A stretch of DNA of 64,000 nt from Diplonema papillatum. Lineage: Eukaryota > Euglenozoa > Diplonemea > Diplonemida > Diplonemidae. The DNA lies in contig JAPJBO010000155.1 in assembly GCA_030068145.1 (NCBI GenBank), forward strand, positions 186,001 through 250,000. The letters run 5' to 3'. Below are positions 10,016 to 20,684 of the stretch, piece by piece (position 1 is the first letter of the stretch; the number at the start of each line of letters is the position of its first letter). Both the position numbers and the translations under genes were made by a program. The notes beneath the pieces were generated by a model. It searched no databases and was not told where the DNA came from. It saw only the letters and a list, made by a program, of their open reading frames with translations.

Positions 10016-11464
10016 CTACCTTGGGCCTTCTATTTTTAGTCCCACTGTCTTTTTCACTGTGAGTTGCTCGGAGGGGATCAACTTGCTGCAACTCGGCTCT
10101 GTTCACGACTGCCGCTCGGCGGAAACGAGCAAAGCTACGATTTCGATATTCTGACTACGACCTTGGTCCCTAGCCACTGGCAACGAGTTGCAGGCTATCG
10201 CAGGCGGCCGCCAGAAGCACGGCACCGCAGAGGCTATCGCCAGATGTAGTCGCCTCGTGACTCTTGCCGGCCATCGCAACAGATTCTGCATTCTAACTTC
10301 AACTAACCTTGAGCATCGCAGGCTCTCATCACATTCCTATCAGCAGTCCAACAGCAGGCGGCTCACTGGCTGCTACATGCCGAGCGATCCGAGCTTCTTC
10401 CTTGAGCAGTGTGTTGGCCGGTCTGGTGGGTACCATCTGTTTCACAAACGAAGGCTAAAGGCTGCGACAAAACAGTGCTTAGCAAGAAGCGTCAGAACCG
10501 GGAGGCGAAAGAGAAAAGACGTTTCTCTTGCTTGGTTTAAGGGGCGGCCCTGCCAAAAAGACACGAACCCGCGGTCTGGTCTTCGTTTTTTTTTTTTCGT
10601 ATGGGGGCAGGGGCAGGGCAAAAGCTTTTTGGTTGTCCAGCACATTTTTTCAAATTTGGACCGCTGACGGCTTTTTGCGTCCTCACTCAGAAGTGGGCTC
10701 AACACAGCGACGCGACGTATCTCCACGACAGTGCTGGGCCCTGAGTGCCTCGAATTGCACATTGGCCACCTCTGCCGGGGGCCTGGGTGATGGTGTACTG
10801 CCATTTCTTTTCTCCTCTTTCCCCGCGGGCTTTTCCAAATATGGACTGACAGTCCAAATGTGGATATAGAAGCTAATCCCCTGGGGCGGGGGGGTCATTT
10901 TTAAACGGCTTCTTTTTTGTGCTAAGAACAACTTTCAGTTCGTGTAATCTATCTCCCTCGAGCGCGCTGCGTTTTTGTGTTCCCCCGAGCCACGTGGGTA
11001 GGATTGTCACCATCCCTGCACGGCAGGAGAGTGAGTGGACGGGGGGTGTCAAGCACACGGTGAAGTCCAGCCTCAGAAGCTCGGTTCCTGAATCTACCAG
11101 GTGTGACTGAGCGTGTGTGTGTGCTGGGCGCTCGTGTTTGCACAGTGTCTGAGGGATCACTTGACTGTGTCAGGAGTGGCCGCGTTGGGCAGCTCAATGG
11201 GCTGACAAAGGCGTGCGTTGTCGGTCGCAATCGGTTGCGGAGGTGTGCGAGGTGTCGCGGGTTCCGGAGTTCGAGCAAGGAGATTAAAAAGCGGGTGCCC
11301 ACACCGGCTTCTCCGGGTGTGGATTCACACGCGTTTTTGGCCCGGAGAAGGCATTCCGGCGAGCCGCCTTCGCCTGCTCGGCCGCCAATGTGAAACTGGC
11401 GACCGCGTCGGAGTAGCGTGCGGGGCAGCAGGTCGGCGAGGAGGTCAGAAAAGGCCGCCCTTCG
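10016..11464. other. No gene seen
   Basis: 1.4 kb with no coding region that I can support on either strand. There is a T tract at 10585-10600 and G/C-rich low-complexity sequence near 10880. Confidence 0.4.
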
Positions 11465-11820
11465 AAGAAGCCTTGTGGGCCAACTTTTCTGGACGGACTG
11501 GCCTTCAGAAGCTTTGATGTTGGCCAGCTTTTCTGGAGGGACTGGTCTTTAGAAGCCTTGATGTGGGCCAACCTTTCTGGAGGCACTGGCCTTCAGAAGC
11601 TTTGATGTTGGCCAGCTTTTCTGGAGGGACTGGCCTTTAGAAGCCTTGATGTGGGCCAACCTTTCTGAAGGCACTGGCCTTCAGAAGCCTTGATGTGGGC
11701 CAGCTTTTCTGGAGGGACTGGCCTTTAGAAGCCTTGATGTGGGCCAACCTTTCTGAAGGCACTGGCCTTCAGAAGCCTTGATGTGGGCCAGCTTTTCTGG
11801 AGGAACTGGCCTTTCGACAC
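11465..11820. repeat. 44-bp satellite array
   Basis: About eight tandem units, each with CTGGAGGGACTGGCC, AGAAGCCTTGATG and TGGGCCA. Units alternate between two variants (CAGCTTTTC and CAACCTTTC), so a higher-order repeat of about 88 bp is visible. Confidence 0.85.
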
Positions 11821-12227
11821 TCTCCAGGGCGGAGAGCCCCGGGAGTCAAACAGCCCTTGTAGGGACGTCCCTGTCGGTCGTAGCACATCCGCTTTTCGGG
11901 TGTGCCTCGGACGCCCCGCCCCCCCCCGCAACTCCAGCTTCTGAGGCCGAACCTCGCCCGTGGATTCGTTGCAACGCTTTCGATTTTCGTTGACGGTCCT
12001 GTTGCGGCTGCTCACCAATAGTTCGGAATAAGCCGCGGCTATTCCGTAAGTCGGTGGCTGGTAGACACACATTTCTCCGCGTCCGGTTTCGCTGCGAAGA
12101 GAAGAGAAAGAGAAGGGGTTTGGGAGGAGGTTCGTTCCGCAAAGCTGGAGTCGGAGTTGCCGTGTTGGCGAACCCGCGAGCGCGTGTCGACCGGGCAAGC
12201 GCAACGACGCCGCTTGAGCCTGCAATA
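11821..12227. other. No gene seen between two satellites
   Basis: G/C-rich, no supported coding region. Confidence 0.4.
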
Positions 12228-12685
12228 GGATCGAGGATACCTATCGAGAATACCTATCGAGGATACCTATCGAGAATACCTATCGAGAATACCTATCGAG
12301 AATACCTATCGAGAATACCTATCGAGAATACCTATCGAGAATACCTATCGAGAATACCTATCGAGAATACCTATCGAGAATACCTATCGAGGATACCTAT
12401 CGAGAATACCTATCGAGAATACCTATCGAGAATACCTATCGAGAATACCTATCGAGAATACCTATCGAGAATACCTATCGAGAATACCTATCGAGAATAC
12501 CTATCGAGAATACCTATCGAGAATACCTATCGAGAATACCTATCGAGAATACCTATCGAGAATACCTATCGAGAATACCTATCGAGAATACCTATCGAGA
12601 ATACCTATCGAGAATACCTATCGAGAATACCTATCGAGAATACCTATCGAGAATACCTATCGAGAATACCTATCGAGGATATCCG
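12228..12685. repeat. 13-bp satellite, about 35 copies
   Basis: Nearly perfect tandem of GAGAATACCTATC; three units read GAGGATACC instead. Because 13 is not a multiple of 3 and the unit has no stop codon in any plus frame, the array is open in all three plus frames and would read as a 13-residue repeat (IPIENTYREYLSR). No gene context supports translation. Confidence 0.95.
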
Positions 12686-12742
12686 AACCGGCCAGAGTGT
12701 TGCCCGTCCAGGGCTGGGCTGCGTGTTGCCGCAGCCCGCCTG

Positions 12743-12970
12743 AAATACTCGAGGGACTGCCTTGTGCTCATTTCGAAGGAAGCTAGAGGGGGGAGAAAAC
12801 AATTACAACTACAAAATGGGTCCTTTTTGTTGAACTCTCACGCCCGCCACAAAACCCAGATTTGCCTGCGTTTCGTGTGGGCTGCAGCACATTTACCTCC
12901 TTTGATCTCTCGCAACTGGCAGCCTTCTCAAGCATTTCCTACAAAGCAGGTGCTTGTACAAAAAAAATAT
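12743..12970 (+). repeat. Family A dispersed repeat
   Basis: Full copy, starts AATACTCGAGGGACTG, ends CAGGTGCTTGTACAAAAAAA. Confidence 0.75.
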
Positions 12971-14604
12971 CTTCTCGCCCTACCGGTGCGCTGTGCTCCT
13001 GCGGGACTAACAAACTTTAGCCACGCAGACAGGCAAACGCCTTCGACGTGTGGGTGTGTGAGGAATTCAATGATGGGCAACACATCACGGAGTGTAGCCA
13101 GGTCTTCAGCTATTTTACGTTACGGTTGAAGGTCCTTGTGGGTGTGTGAGTGTGTTGTGTGTCGTCGGAAAGCAACCCCACGTTTGTTGGGTTGGAACCG
13201 CCCGAAAACTCTGCGGGCGAAACACCTGGGAGACAGCGCTGCACGCGCGCTCGCAGAGGGTGCCGCTCCACACAGATCCGTCCTGCAGCCGGCAGCACGC
13301 CTCCGGAAAGTGAGAGAAGGCGCGGAGAAAGAAAATGACTCGGTCGCGGAGAAATTGTCTTTCTCCCCCCTTTTCACGAGAGTGGGTGGAGGGAAGGGGG
13401 GGAAATCGTAGTTTTAAGTAGTAGTAGACACACCGCTGCCTCTCGTGCAGCTGGGTTCGATGCTAGGGTTGAGGGAGCAGGCAAGACCGTGCTCGGAATG
13501 GTACGGCCTCAACACCATCCTCTATCGGCACACCTCGTTTCCACGGACACAGCAGGGCTGCGAAACCAGGTACTCGCTCGGGTGGGTACCCGAGTTTGCA
13601 CAGGGTATATCGATCCCTGAAGTGTGTGGTACTTTCTTATTTCGAAGCGGGGTCTAATCCTGATGTCACTAGAGCGGAGTGCTCCGATTCAGAATGTGAT
13701 TGACTCTTTCTGGTGATTAGCGTTCTTGCCTTATGAATACCAGCCTCTTTTCATTTGCCAGTCTTTGATTTTCATTTCATGCGTGGTTGACCATCATACT
13801 ACCAACAGGAGAGGTAGAGATCCTTCCGTTTAGCTGGAGCACTAGAGCTTCCAGGAGGGGAAGACCCCTTTCCTATATTGGCCGCTGAGCGTCGCCGACC
13901 CCCCCCTTTTCTGGTAAGCGTTTCGAAAACGGGGCTACTAAGGGTGTCTACTACTTGCCGATAAAAAAAGCCGTTGCTGTTACACTATCGCAAACAAAAA
14001 AAACTCAAGTGGATCAACGCATCTACATACAGGTACAACTTCACCGAAGCGTATCGTTCTCTTCCAAGAACAATCTTGCAACTGCGCCGCCCTTCCTTCT
14101 TGAAACGGTGACTACGTGCACCCCTGTTTCCTGGAAGAGCATCGAACTGCCAGTACAGTTTACTGAGGGAATGGTCGACGCCAGGAGAACTCGGGTGGGT
14201 CCACCTGCCTTCTACGGCTGGTAATATGCCGGTAAAAGGTAGCACTCCTGATCTAGCCCAAACCAAACAGGGATCACAAAGAATCCAGACCACACCTTCC
14301 CTGTTATTTTTGGTGCCACCGCACCCCCAAAAAATGTCAACATATTGTCCCACAAATAGCCCCCGGTACTTTGTTGACGACCATCTGCCCGGATTCCAGA
14401 GCACTTTCCTTTTAACAGCACGCGCGAGAAACCCCCGAGATCGCGAGAACTCACGATTTCGATCCTCGATTCCCACCTCCCGCGTGGCGATATGGCGTAA
14501 TTGAATCCGGCACCGAGGCCAGAATCGTTTCTTCATCTTTCCGAAGAGCAGGGTCGGGTAGCCGAATACGGAGTGGGTGGGTTTGCAAGAACGTGCTTGG
14601 AATG
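12971..14604. other. No gene seen
   Basis: 1.6 kb without a supported gene. A longer minus frame at 14620-13985 has no recognisable domain and is mixed with shadows in the other frames. Confidence 0.4.
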
Positions 14605-14850
14605 GGTATGTGCTCAACACCGCACTGGTCCCGTCTGCGCCGTGTTGAGGTCCTTTCTTTAAGCCACGGACACATAAGGCGGACCATCATCAGCGGAACC
14701 TGAGTGTCTGCAGACAGGACAGCGGTGTGAGTCCGGTCTGTCAGGCGGCTGTTCGTAGCTCGTCACAGCCAGGACCACCCGTGCTAGGCGAATCCGTCAC
14801 GGGGAGAAGGCCCCTACAACCGTGTCTGAGCAATCAGTTAAAAAACTCAG
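14605..14850 (+). repeat. R7 dispersed repeat
   Basis: About 245 bp matching 22800-23060. Shared blocks are GAGTGTCTGCAGAC, ACCGTGTCTGAGCAATC and a GTTAAAAAA end. Confidence 0.75.
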
Positions 14851-15062
14851 AGCACTCGCCCTGATTGTGACTGCGACTCGCTAGACAGCACTGACTTGTC
14901 TTCTTTTTACGGTGGCAATCTGCGAAGTAAACTCTGCAGAGCACAGTGGACATGGGGTTGCCGTGTGCAGCACCAGTGGTTGAAGTACGGGGGACGTCTT
15001 TCCACTTCACCTGGGTCAAGTCCAGATCCTCCTTGGTGGGTGCGGGCATTTTGCGTTTCCTT

Positions 15063-15155
15063 TTTTTGTTTGTGCGCACTAGCGGAACTCACCTGCTTCG
15101 GTAAGTTTCATGTAATACGCTGCCAACTATTAATTTTTAGTACCAACAATGCATT
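15063..15155 (+). repeat. R5 dispersed repeat, uninterrupted copy
   Basis: Contains GCGGAACTCACCTGCTTCGG, then GTACCAACAATGCATTG. It serves as the empty-site reference for the insertion at 61269-62180. Confidence 0.7.
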
Positions 15156-15344
15156 GTTAACACAAAAAAGAGTGCGGAGTGGGTGGGAGGCTGCATGAAC
15201 AGCGAGAACCGTTTTTTGGGGACCCCACGCGTGCATGTGTCCTGCGAGCTTCTTAACGTGACTCCGGCGTGAGTGTCATCCCGTTTGCACGTCCAGCACA
15301 TTCAGCTAGCTAAGTTCACTACGGGAAGATAAACCCCGGCCGGC

Positions 15345-15775
15345 TAGGGCAAAACTCGTTTTGGAGTAAACGCTTGGTAAACGCTTTTACTCCAACACGA
15401 GTAAACGTAAAACGTTTATAAAGTTTATATTAAACGGTAAACGTCTACGTTTACACCGTCTAGCCCCCTGTTGGTGAAGGGGTTTGCTGGTTTCTACTTG
15501 CAGCATCCTGCACTGCAGTACTCTTCAGCTTCCAAACAAAACCTTCCTTTTTCCTACCCTGGGGTACGACCACTGAGGGCCTCGGGCAAGTGTTACAAGA
15601 CTCAACCGGCCGAAGAACGTAAATGTGCCAGGCTGGAAGCTTAGTAGCAAGGCTGTGATGAAGGCCGGATTATGCGCCCAACCCTAACGTTTACCAGCGT
15701 TTACAACAACGTTTACTATAAAACGACTAAAACGTACACGTTTATAAACGGTAATCGTTTACCGTTTTACTGCAA
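15345..15775. repeat. Two AAACGTTTAC-rich blocks
   Basis: 15345-15470 and 15690-15775 are dense in AAACG/CGTTT words with many small palindromes. Edges carry GGCTAGGGC and GTCTAGCCCC, so a small foldback element is possible. Between them is unique sequence without a gene. Confidence 0.4.
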
Positions 15776-15823
15776 CCACACTGGTGCTAGGGTCGGGGCT
15801 GTGTGAACAGTGAGAGGTGGGGT

Positions 15824-16517
15824 TCAGTCGAACCTCGCCTGCTTGCCCGACGGCGGGCGGGCGAAGAAGATGATGGCCGCGGACGCCGCCAGGATGCTCA
15901 GGGAAAGCAGCGGGCGGGCGAACAGCCACGCCACGGAGATCACCGACCCCGAGAGCACGAGCGCCAGCAGCCACACGGCGGCGCCGGTGAAGAACCGCAC
16001 GATCGAGCCCACGAACGGGACGACATCCGCGACGATGTTCAGCGGTTCGATGCAGATGCCCACCGCGGCCCACATCAGCAGGAAGCCGAGGAGCCGCAGG
16101 CCCCAGGTCAGGTACTGGCTGGAGGTGATCGCGGCGTCGATCATTTGGACGTGCGTCGCAAACCCGCCCGCCACCAGCGGCAGCACCGACGAAGGCGCGC
16201 CGGTGATCGTCCCGTCGTGCTGCAGGATGCCCACGACGGAGGCGATTCCTTTGTGAGGAAAGTGCACGTAGCTCACCATCTGGTCGCCGACCTGGGGCTC
16301 GGGCCCGCCGGCGTTGAGGTACACGTGGTCGTGGGCGACCCGCCCCTGCTGCTGCAGCTGCACGTCGCTCTGCCGGATGGTCAGGGGCTGGAGCGGAAGC
16401 TGCGCCAGCACTTCGTTCCCCGGCCTGATGTTGCCCATGCGGACGCGCGGGGCCGTGGTGAAGGCACCGGGCATCATCCGCGGCGGGTTCTCGTGTCCCA
16501 TCGGCATCTTGAAGCGG
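15824..16517 (-). CDS. TMEM43-like protein A, terminal exon
   Basis: 231 codons including the stop at 15826-15824. It starts RFKMPMGHENPP, with the GHxNP motif of TMEM43, continues through a luminal region (DQMVSYVHFPHKG), and ends in four hydrophobic segments (near LTWGLRLLGFLLMWAAVG, GSIVRFFTGAAVWLLA, VISVAWLFARPLL and ILAASAAIIFF). The acceptor is CACAG at 16518-16522, and the exon begins with one spare base, as in gene B. The 44-bp satellite begins about 20 bp upstream in the intron. Paralogue B differs in most loops but keeps the helices and the EPLNxxAD motif. The exon linking it to 18344-17973 was not found; it should be roughly 100 nt and 2 modulo 3 in length. Confidence 0.85.
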
Positions 16518-16535
16518 CTGTGTGTGTTGCGCCGT

Positions 16536-17006
16536 TTCACACACGTGACAGTCGGAGTTGTTGTGCCGTTTCACCCCCTTTCACACACGTGACAGTCGGA
16601 GTTGTTGTGCCGTTTCACCCCCTTTCACACACGTGACAGTCGGAGTTGTTGTGCCGTTTCACCCCCTTTCACACACGTGACAGTCGGAGTTGTTGTGCCG
16701 TTTCACCCCCTTTCACACACGTGACAGTCGGAGTTGTTGTGCCGTTTCACCCCCTTTCACACACGTGACAGTCGGAGTTGTTGTGCCGTTTCACCCCCTT
16801 TCACACACGTGACAGTCGGAGTTGTTGTGCCGTTTCACCCCCTTTCACACACGTGACAGTCGGAGTTGTTGTGCCGTTTCACCCCCTTTCACACACGTGA
16901 CAGTCGGAGTTGTTGTGCCGTTTCACCCCCTTTCACACACGTGACAGTCGGTGTTGTTGTGCCGTTCACCCCCTTTCACACACGTGACAGTCGGAGTTGT
17001 TGTGCC
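16536..17006. repeat. 44-bp satellite inside the TMEM43-A intron
   Basis: Between ten and eleven tandem units with GTGCCGTTTCACCCCC and CACACACGTGACAGTCGG, nearly identical to each other. One unit lacks a T and has GTGTTG for GAGTTG. It ends at the branch/acceptor area of the last exon. Confidence 0.95.
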
Positions 17007-17972
17007 GCCGCCAGCCGCGTGATTGCCAGGCAGAAAGGCCGTCGCCTTCAAGCTGCACGGCCCGCCCCACAGCGGCGCGCCCGCGCCACCGGCGCCGCCG
17101 CCGTTCGGACCGGCGAGGGGCGCGATCGGTAAGGTCCCGAGCGGCGCGCGGAGAGGAGGCAGGGCGAGCCGCTCCCATTCGCCGCCGCCGGGGCCGGCCC
17201 CCCCGTGTGGCCACCCCCCTTTGGTTCCCGCACCGCGTACTTGTCATGTGTTGACAAGTACATGCTGGTGGATAAATTCTTGCAGGAAACTGCACGGAAC
17301 AGATGATCATTCCTGTTGTCGTAATCTCGGCCATATCTCCAGCCTGAACCAATTTTTTTTATTTAAGTTCTTTTTTCTGAATTCCGGGATGCTTCTGGAT
17401 TTCCAAAGGGGGTCGTGTGCCACCGACATGGATGAGCGACCTTCTTTTTCTCCGGCCGTTCCTCCAGCCGTTCTTGCCTTCTCCCGGATTTTCGGGATGT
17501 TGCTTAGGTCGTTAAGGGTGGCTGGTCGGCCGTTACCCTTGCCGTGACACCTATGATCAAAGTAAGCAGGAAAGGAGAAAGGTTGTTTAAAAAGAAATGG
17601 GGGTAGGTGATAAAATTTTTTCGACCCCCGTAGCTCGCTGGGTCAGGCGCGCCAGGTACGTGCTGGGCTGATGTCGGTCTGGGCTTGGGCTTTGCAGTCC
17701 TTCCGAATTCCCTGGAACGTTGACATACCGAGAGTCTTGGAGCATGTTATACCACCCGAGATAGTAGTCCGTGTCTGTTACCGTCGTCGTGGAGCCGCCA
17801 ACGTGTTTTTCGGTGCGCGAGCGAGATTGTTCCTGAGGAATGCATTGAAGATGGACGGAGGCTCAGAAGAACCAGGAGAGAAGAGTTCGTATCGCATATC
17901 ATCGCAACGCCGATTATATGCGAACGTTTTGCGCGATACCTACCCTCCCCCCCCCCCTGGAACGCGGCATAC
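17007..17972 (-). other. Rest of the TMEM43-A intron
   Basis: Very G/C-rich at 17010-17230, then ordinary sequence. The expected short middle exon was looked for and not found. 17631-17670 shares 40 bp with 6371-6413. Confidence 0.4.
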
Positions 17973-18344
17973 CTTCCACTGATACATCTGCACAGACCGG
18001 CGCAACGCGACGCTTTGCGTGGTTAGTTTGAACACGCCGGTGTCGTCGGTGATAACTCCGCCCTCGATTTCGCCGAAAAGGTGCACCGGGCGGCCGGCCA
18101 AGCTCGCAATGGCATCGTCGGGCACCGGCGTTTCGCCGAGCTCGACGACTTCATCCCTGAGGAAGACAAGCTCTTTGTAGGTGGCCACCGCGTTGCCCTC
18201 GTTCCACCACAGCAGCCCGGTGGCACCGAACGCGAGCAAGACGCCGAAGCAGGTGCCACAGGCGCCGCCCGCCACGCGCGAGCCGAAGCCTTGGTGCGAG
18301 ACTTCGGTCATCGAGTGGGGGCCGGTCTGGTAGCGCACCGACAT
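17973..18344 (-). CDS. TMEM43-like protein A, first exon
   Basis: 124 codons from ATG at 18344-18342 to a good donor (AAG then GTATGC) at 17972. I chose this ATG because the next one upstream adds a lysine-rich stretch with no counterpart in gene B. After a short N-terminal part (TEVSHQGFGSRVAGG) comes a membrane helix (GTCFGVLLAFGATGLLWW) followed by NEGNAVATYKEL, the TMEM43 signature. The end QMYQWK lines up with gene B. The domain after the helix is expected to face the ER lumen or perinuclear space. The exon lies 1.46 kb from the last exon on the same strand. Confidence 0.85.
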
Positions 18345-18412
18345 CTTCGTTCGCTTTGTGTTTGTCGCCCCTTCCCCTCCGTTTCTTTTTGGGTTCGTTC
18401 TGTATTTCTTCT

Positions 18413-18453
18413 GCATAAGCGCCAGCTTGGAAGGAAACGCTCGACGAAGCTGC
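18413..18453 (-). repeat. Family B fragment
   Basis: Inverse copy of the end block (GCATAAGCGCCAGCTTGGAAG), just upstream of TMEM43-A. Confidence 0.5.
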
Positions 18454-18551
18454 CGCCTATCAGGTATTGTCTTCCTGAGAATGCTTGTCGACGCTTACCT
18501 AAAGACGAAGAAAGAGATGCGTAGTTTTGTTTTATTCTTTTACTTGTTAGT

Positions 18552-19588
18552 CAGGGGTTTATACGGGGCTTCGAAGAAATTCTGAGTTCCGGTCTGGGCG
18601 TGTTTTTTTTTTTTTTTGCTGCAACTGCATGCTGTATGCCACCTTTGCCTCGTTTTGATCAGCTTCATCAAACTGAACAGTCTTTCAACCGATGCCGTTC
18701 CGAGAGGTGTCGAAAGGGCCGCGTTCATGAGGAGGCTTGTGCACGGGTACCGAGAGGTCAGTGTGACATCCATGAGAAACAGCTTTAGGGCTGCGGTATA
18801 GCTGTAGCGAGTCAGTGTGTTTGCAACAGTTTTGAGCTCCTCGAGAACAGATCTGTGCTCGTCGTCGGCTCGGGGAAAAACCTCATTCCTGAAATCTGCA
18901 ATGAAGCGGGCATTGAGAAAGGGAGGAGAACGTGCGGATCTGCCTTCCTGGGTTGGTCGGACCTTTTCCTCGCCGTAATGGGCGACAAGAATATCAACAA
19001 GTCTGACCGCCTCAGGTTGGTTTCCAGCCACAGGCCCACTCAGGTCAAAAAGGCTGAATCCCTCCATGACACCCAGGTTGCTCTTCAAACCCGAACGAAG
19101 GTCAGAGATTAGCCCGTTAACGTAGGGCGTGGCCACTTCGGCATGATAGGCCTGGACTGTCTGGGGTGTCACGCGGGTAAAGCCTGCTAAACCTTCAGTT
19201 GCGCGGTTTATCACGACATCGCAAAGGAAGTAGGTCGGGTGATTTTCGTGCAGAAAGTCGTGCAGGGAGTTGGCCTTCTCAACTTCTGAGTACGACTCCT
19301 TTGTCCACCGCTCGTACTCCGTGTTTGTCCCCTCTTTCGGGACGTTGGTCTGCCGTCCTGTTTGCCGAGATGCGAGCCCGAACATGCTTGCGATGTCCCG
19401 GGGAATCCCCTCCTTCTTTGGATCCACACGCTGTAGCTTCTTTAGTGGCATACTGGCCCTCCCGCTACCGCTCCCACCCGGTAAGCCCCAACCCGAACGC
19501 TATGTGGTTTTTTTTTTTTTTTCCTCAGACCGGAAGAATTTGAGTTCCGGTCTCTCAGACCGCTAAACTAAGCCCGTATAATCCCCTG
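18552..19588 (-). mobile_element. hAT transposon, internally deleted, with target duplication
   Basis: The left end reads CAGGGGTTTATACGGG and the right end, inverted, reads CAGGGGATTATACGGG, which is the usual CAGGG start of hAT terminal repeats. Both sides are flanked by the same 8 bp, TTGTTAGT (18544-18551 and 19589-19596), the length hAT transposases produce. At 1037 bp it is too short for a full transposase. A related unoccupied site seems to be at 29330-29370. The inner ends also share GAGTTCCGGTCT. Confidence 0.92.
18579..19451 (-). pseudogene. hAT transposase remnant, C-terminal part
   Basis: Open frame of about 290 codons filling the element. Residues near 245-275 (LLMNAALSTPLGTASVERLF, then SLMKLIKTR) form the hAT dimerisation motif, where a conserved Thr/Ser-x-x-x-E-R-x-F-S core is expected. 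The BED zinc finger and most of the RNase H-like catalytic core are missing. It reads into the right-hand poly-lysine from an A/T tract after the motif. A full-length autonomous relative would be needed for movement. Confidence 0.75.
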
Positions 19589-19730
19589 TTGTTAGTTGTC
19601 GACACCTTATTTTTATTGAGGTGTCATTCAGATGTAAATTCAAAGCCGCCCACGTCAAATTTTGTTAAGCATTGAGTTCTTTTAAGTACATGAACCACAC
19701 GGATCAACATGCACTGCCTTGAAAGTCAGG

Positions 19731-20684
19731 TTATCGTATGACGTCGTCACCTGCCATTGCGTCGTCAAGGTCGAGCATTTGTGGAGCTAGCGGGGTTTGG
19801 CTTTCTTGCCATTCCAAAGACTGAGTCGGCGAGTACGATGGCGGGCAGAGGGCATTGGTGTGCCCGTGGTCCCCGGTCGTTTCTGAGAGCTGCTTGCTCT
19901 CGGTACCTTCTTCTTCCTTCGATGCACCCCTGAGTCGGGTGTGGTCGCCTTCGTCTTCTTCCGCTTGCGGCCGGCGATCGGGCCTTCTCTTCTTCTTGCT
20001 GCGTCCGGGGGTTGACTGGACGCTCGTCTTGTTGGTCTGGTGGCCGCGGCTGCAACATGCCGCCGGTCGCCTCTGCGTCAGCGTAGGGAGCCTCTTGCAC
20101 GCTTGGCAGGTCCCTCTGCCATGCGTGCGGCAGGCATGATGCCCGCTGCGGCAACACGCTGCCGCCGTCTTGCACTCGCCGCACTTCGTCGTGCTGTGCT
20201 CTGTGCACACCGCGATCGGCTGCCCATCGTTCGCGTGGTGATGGTGCCGGCAGCACATCTCTACCGTGGGCACGTCCCTTCGGACGAGTGCTCTGCACGC
20301 CTCACACTTCCCTTTGTGATGGGTCGCGCACGTGACGAGTGCCTTCTCTATACCGACACCCGGCATATGCACGGGGTCTGGGTGCAGTTGTGGTGGGGCA
20401 GGCAGGGCCCACCTCGCCGCTCTCCCGATCGTCCAGTCAGGGTACGTCGGGCACTGCGTCCCTACATCGCTTCCTTTCACTTGTTCCTCAAGTATCGTCC
20501 CCGTGTGTGCCTCGCGAAAGCGTGGCCTGGGCCGTATACCCGATATCCCCGTGATGCCCATGAACGACAGCGACGTCGTCGGGCACACCCTCTCTCCTCT
20601 CATGCAGCTTCCCAGCCCTTGCTGTGCCGCCAGCTTGTCCAACGCGCTCATCATGCAGCGCAGGACGTTTCCCCGTTCTCTCAC
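19731..20684 (-). pseudogene. LINE 2 ORF fragment, zinc-rich C-terminus
   Basis: Continues the previous fragment after a 1-nt shift. It starts near MRERGNVLRCMMSALDKLA. A Cys/His-rich region follows (CATHHKGKCEACRAL, CCRHHHH, CTEHSTTKCGECK, CCRSGHHACRTHGRGTCQAC), which looks like four small zinc-binding units of the form C-x2-H-x4-C-x2-C. Then comes a basic, low-complexity tail and the end DLDDAMAGDDVIR. The same end is at 46826-46440. Confidence 0.8.

Noticed and set aside
12054..12743. 229-codon plus frame with a 13-residue repeat
   Set aside because: It is a by-product of the stop-free 13-bp satellite; no flanking coding sequence supports it.
15803..16636. 277-codon plus frame across TMEM43-A
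   Set aside because: Antisense shadow of the last exon and the satellite.
16536..17006. CRISPR array
   Set aside because: The 44-bp units are directly adjacent with no unique spacers, and the genome is eukaryotic.
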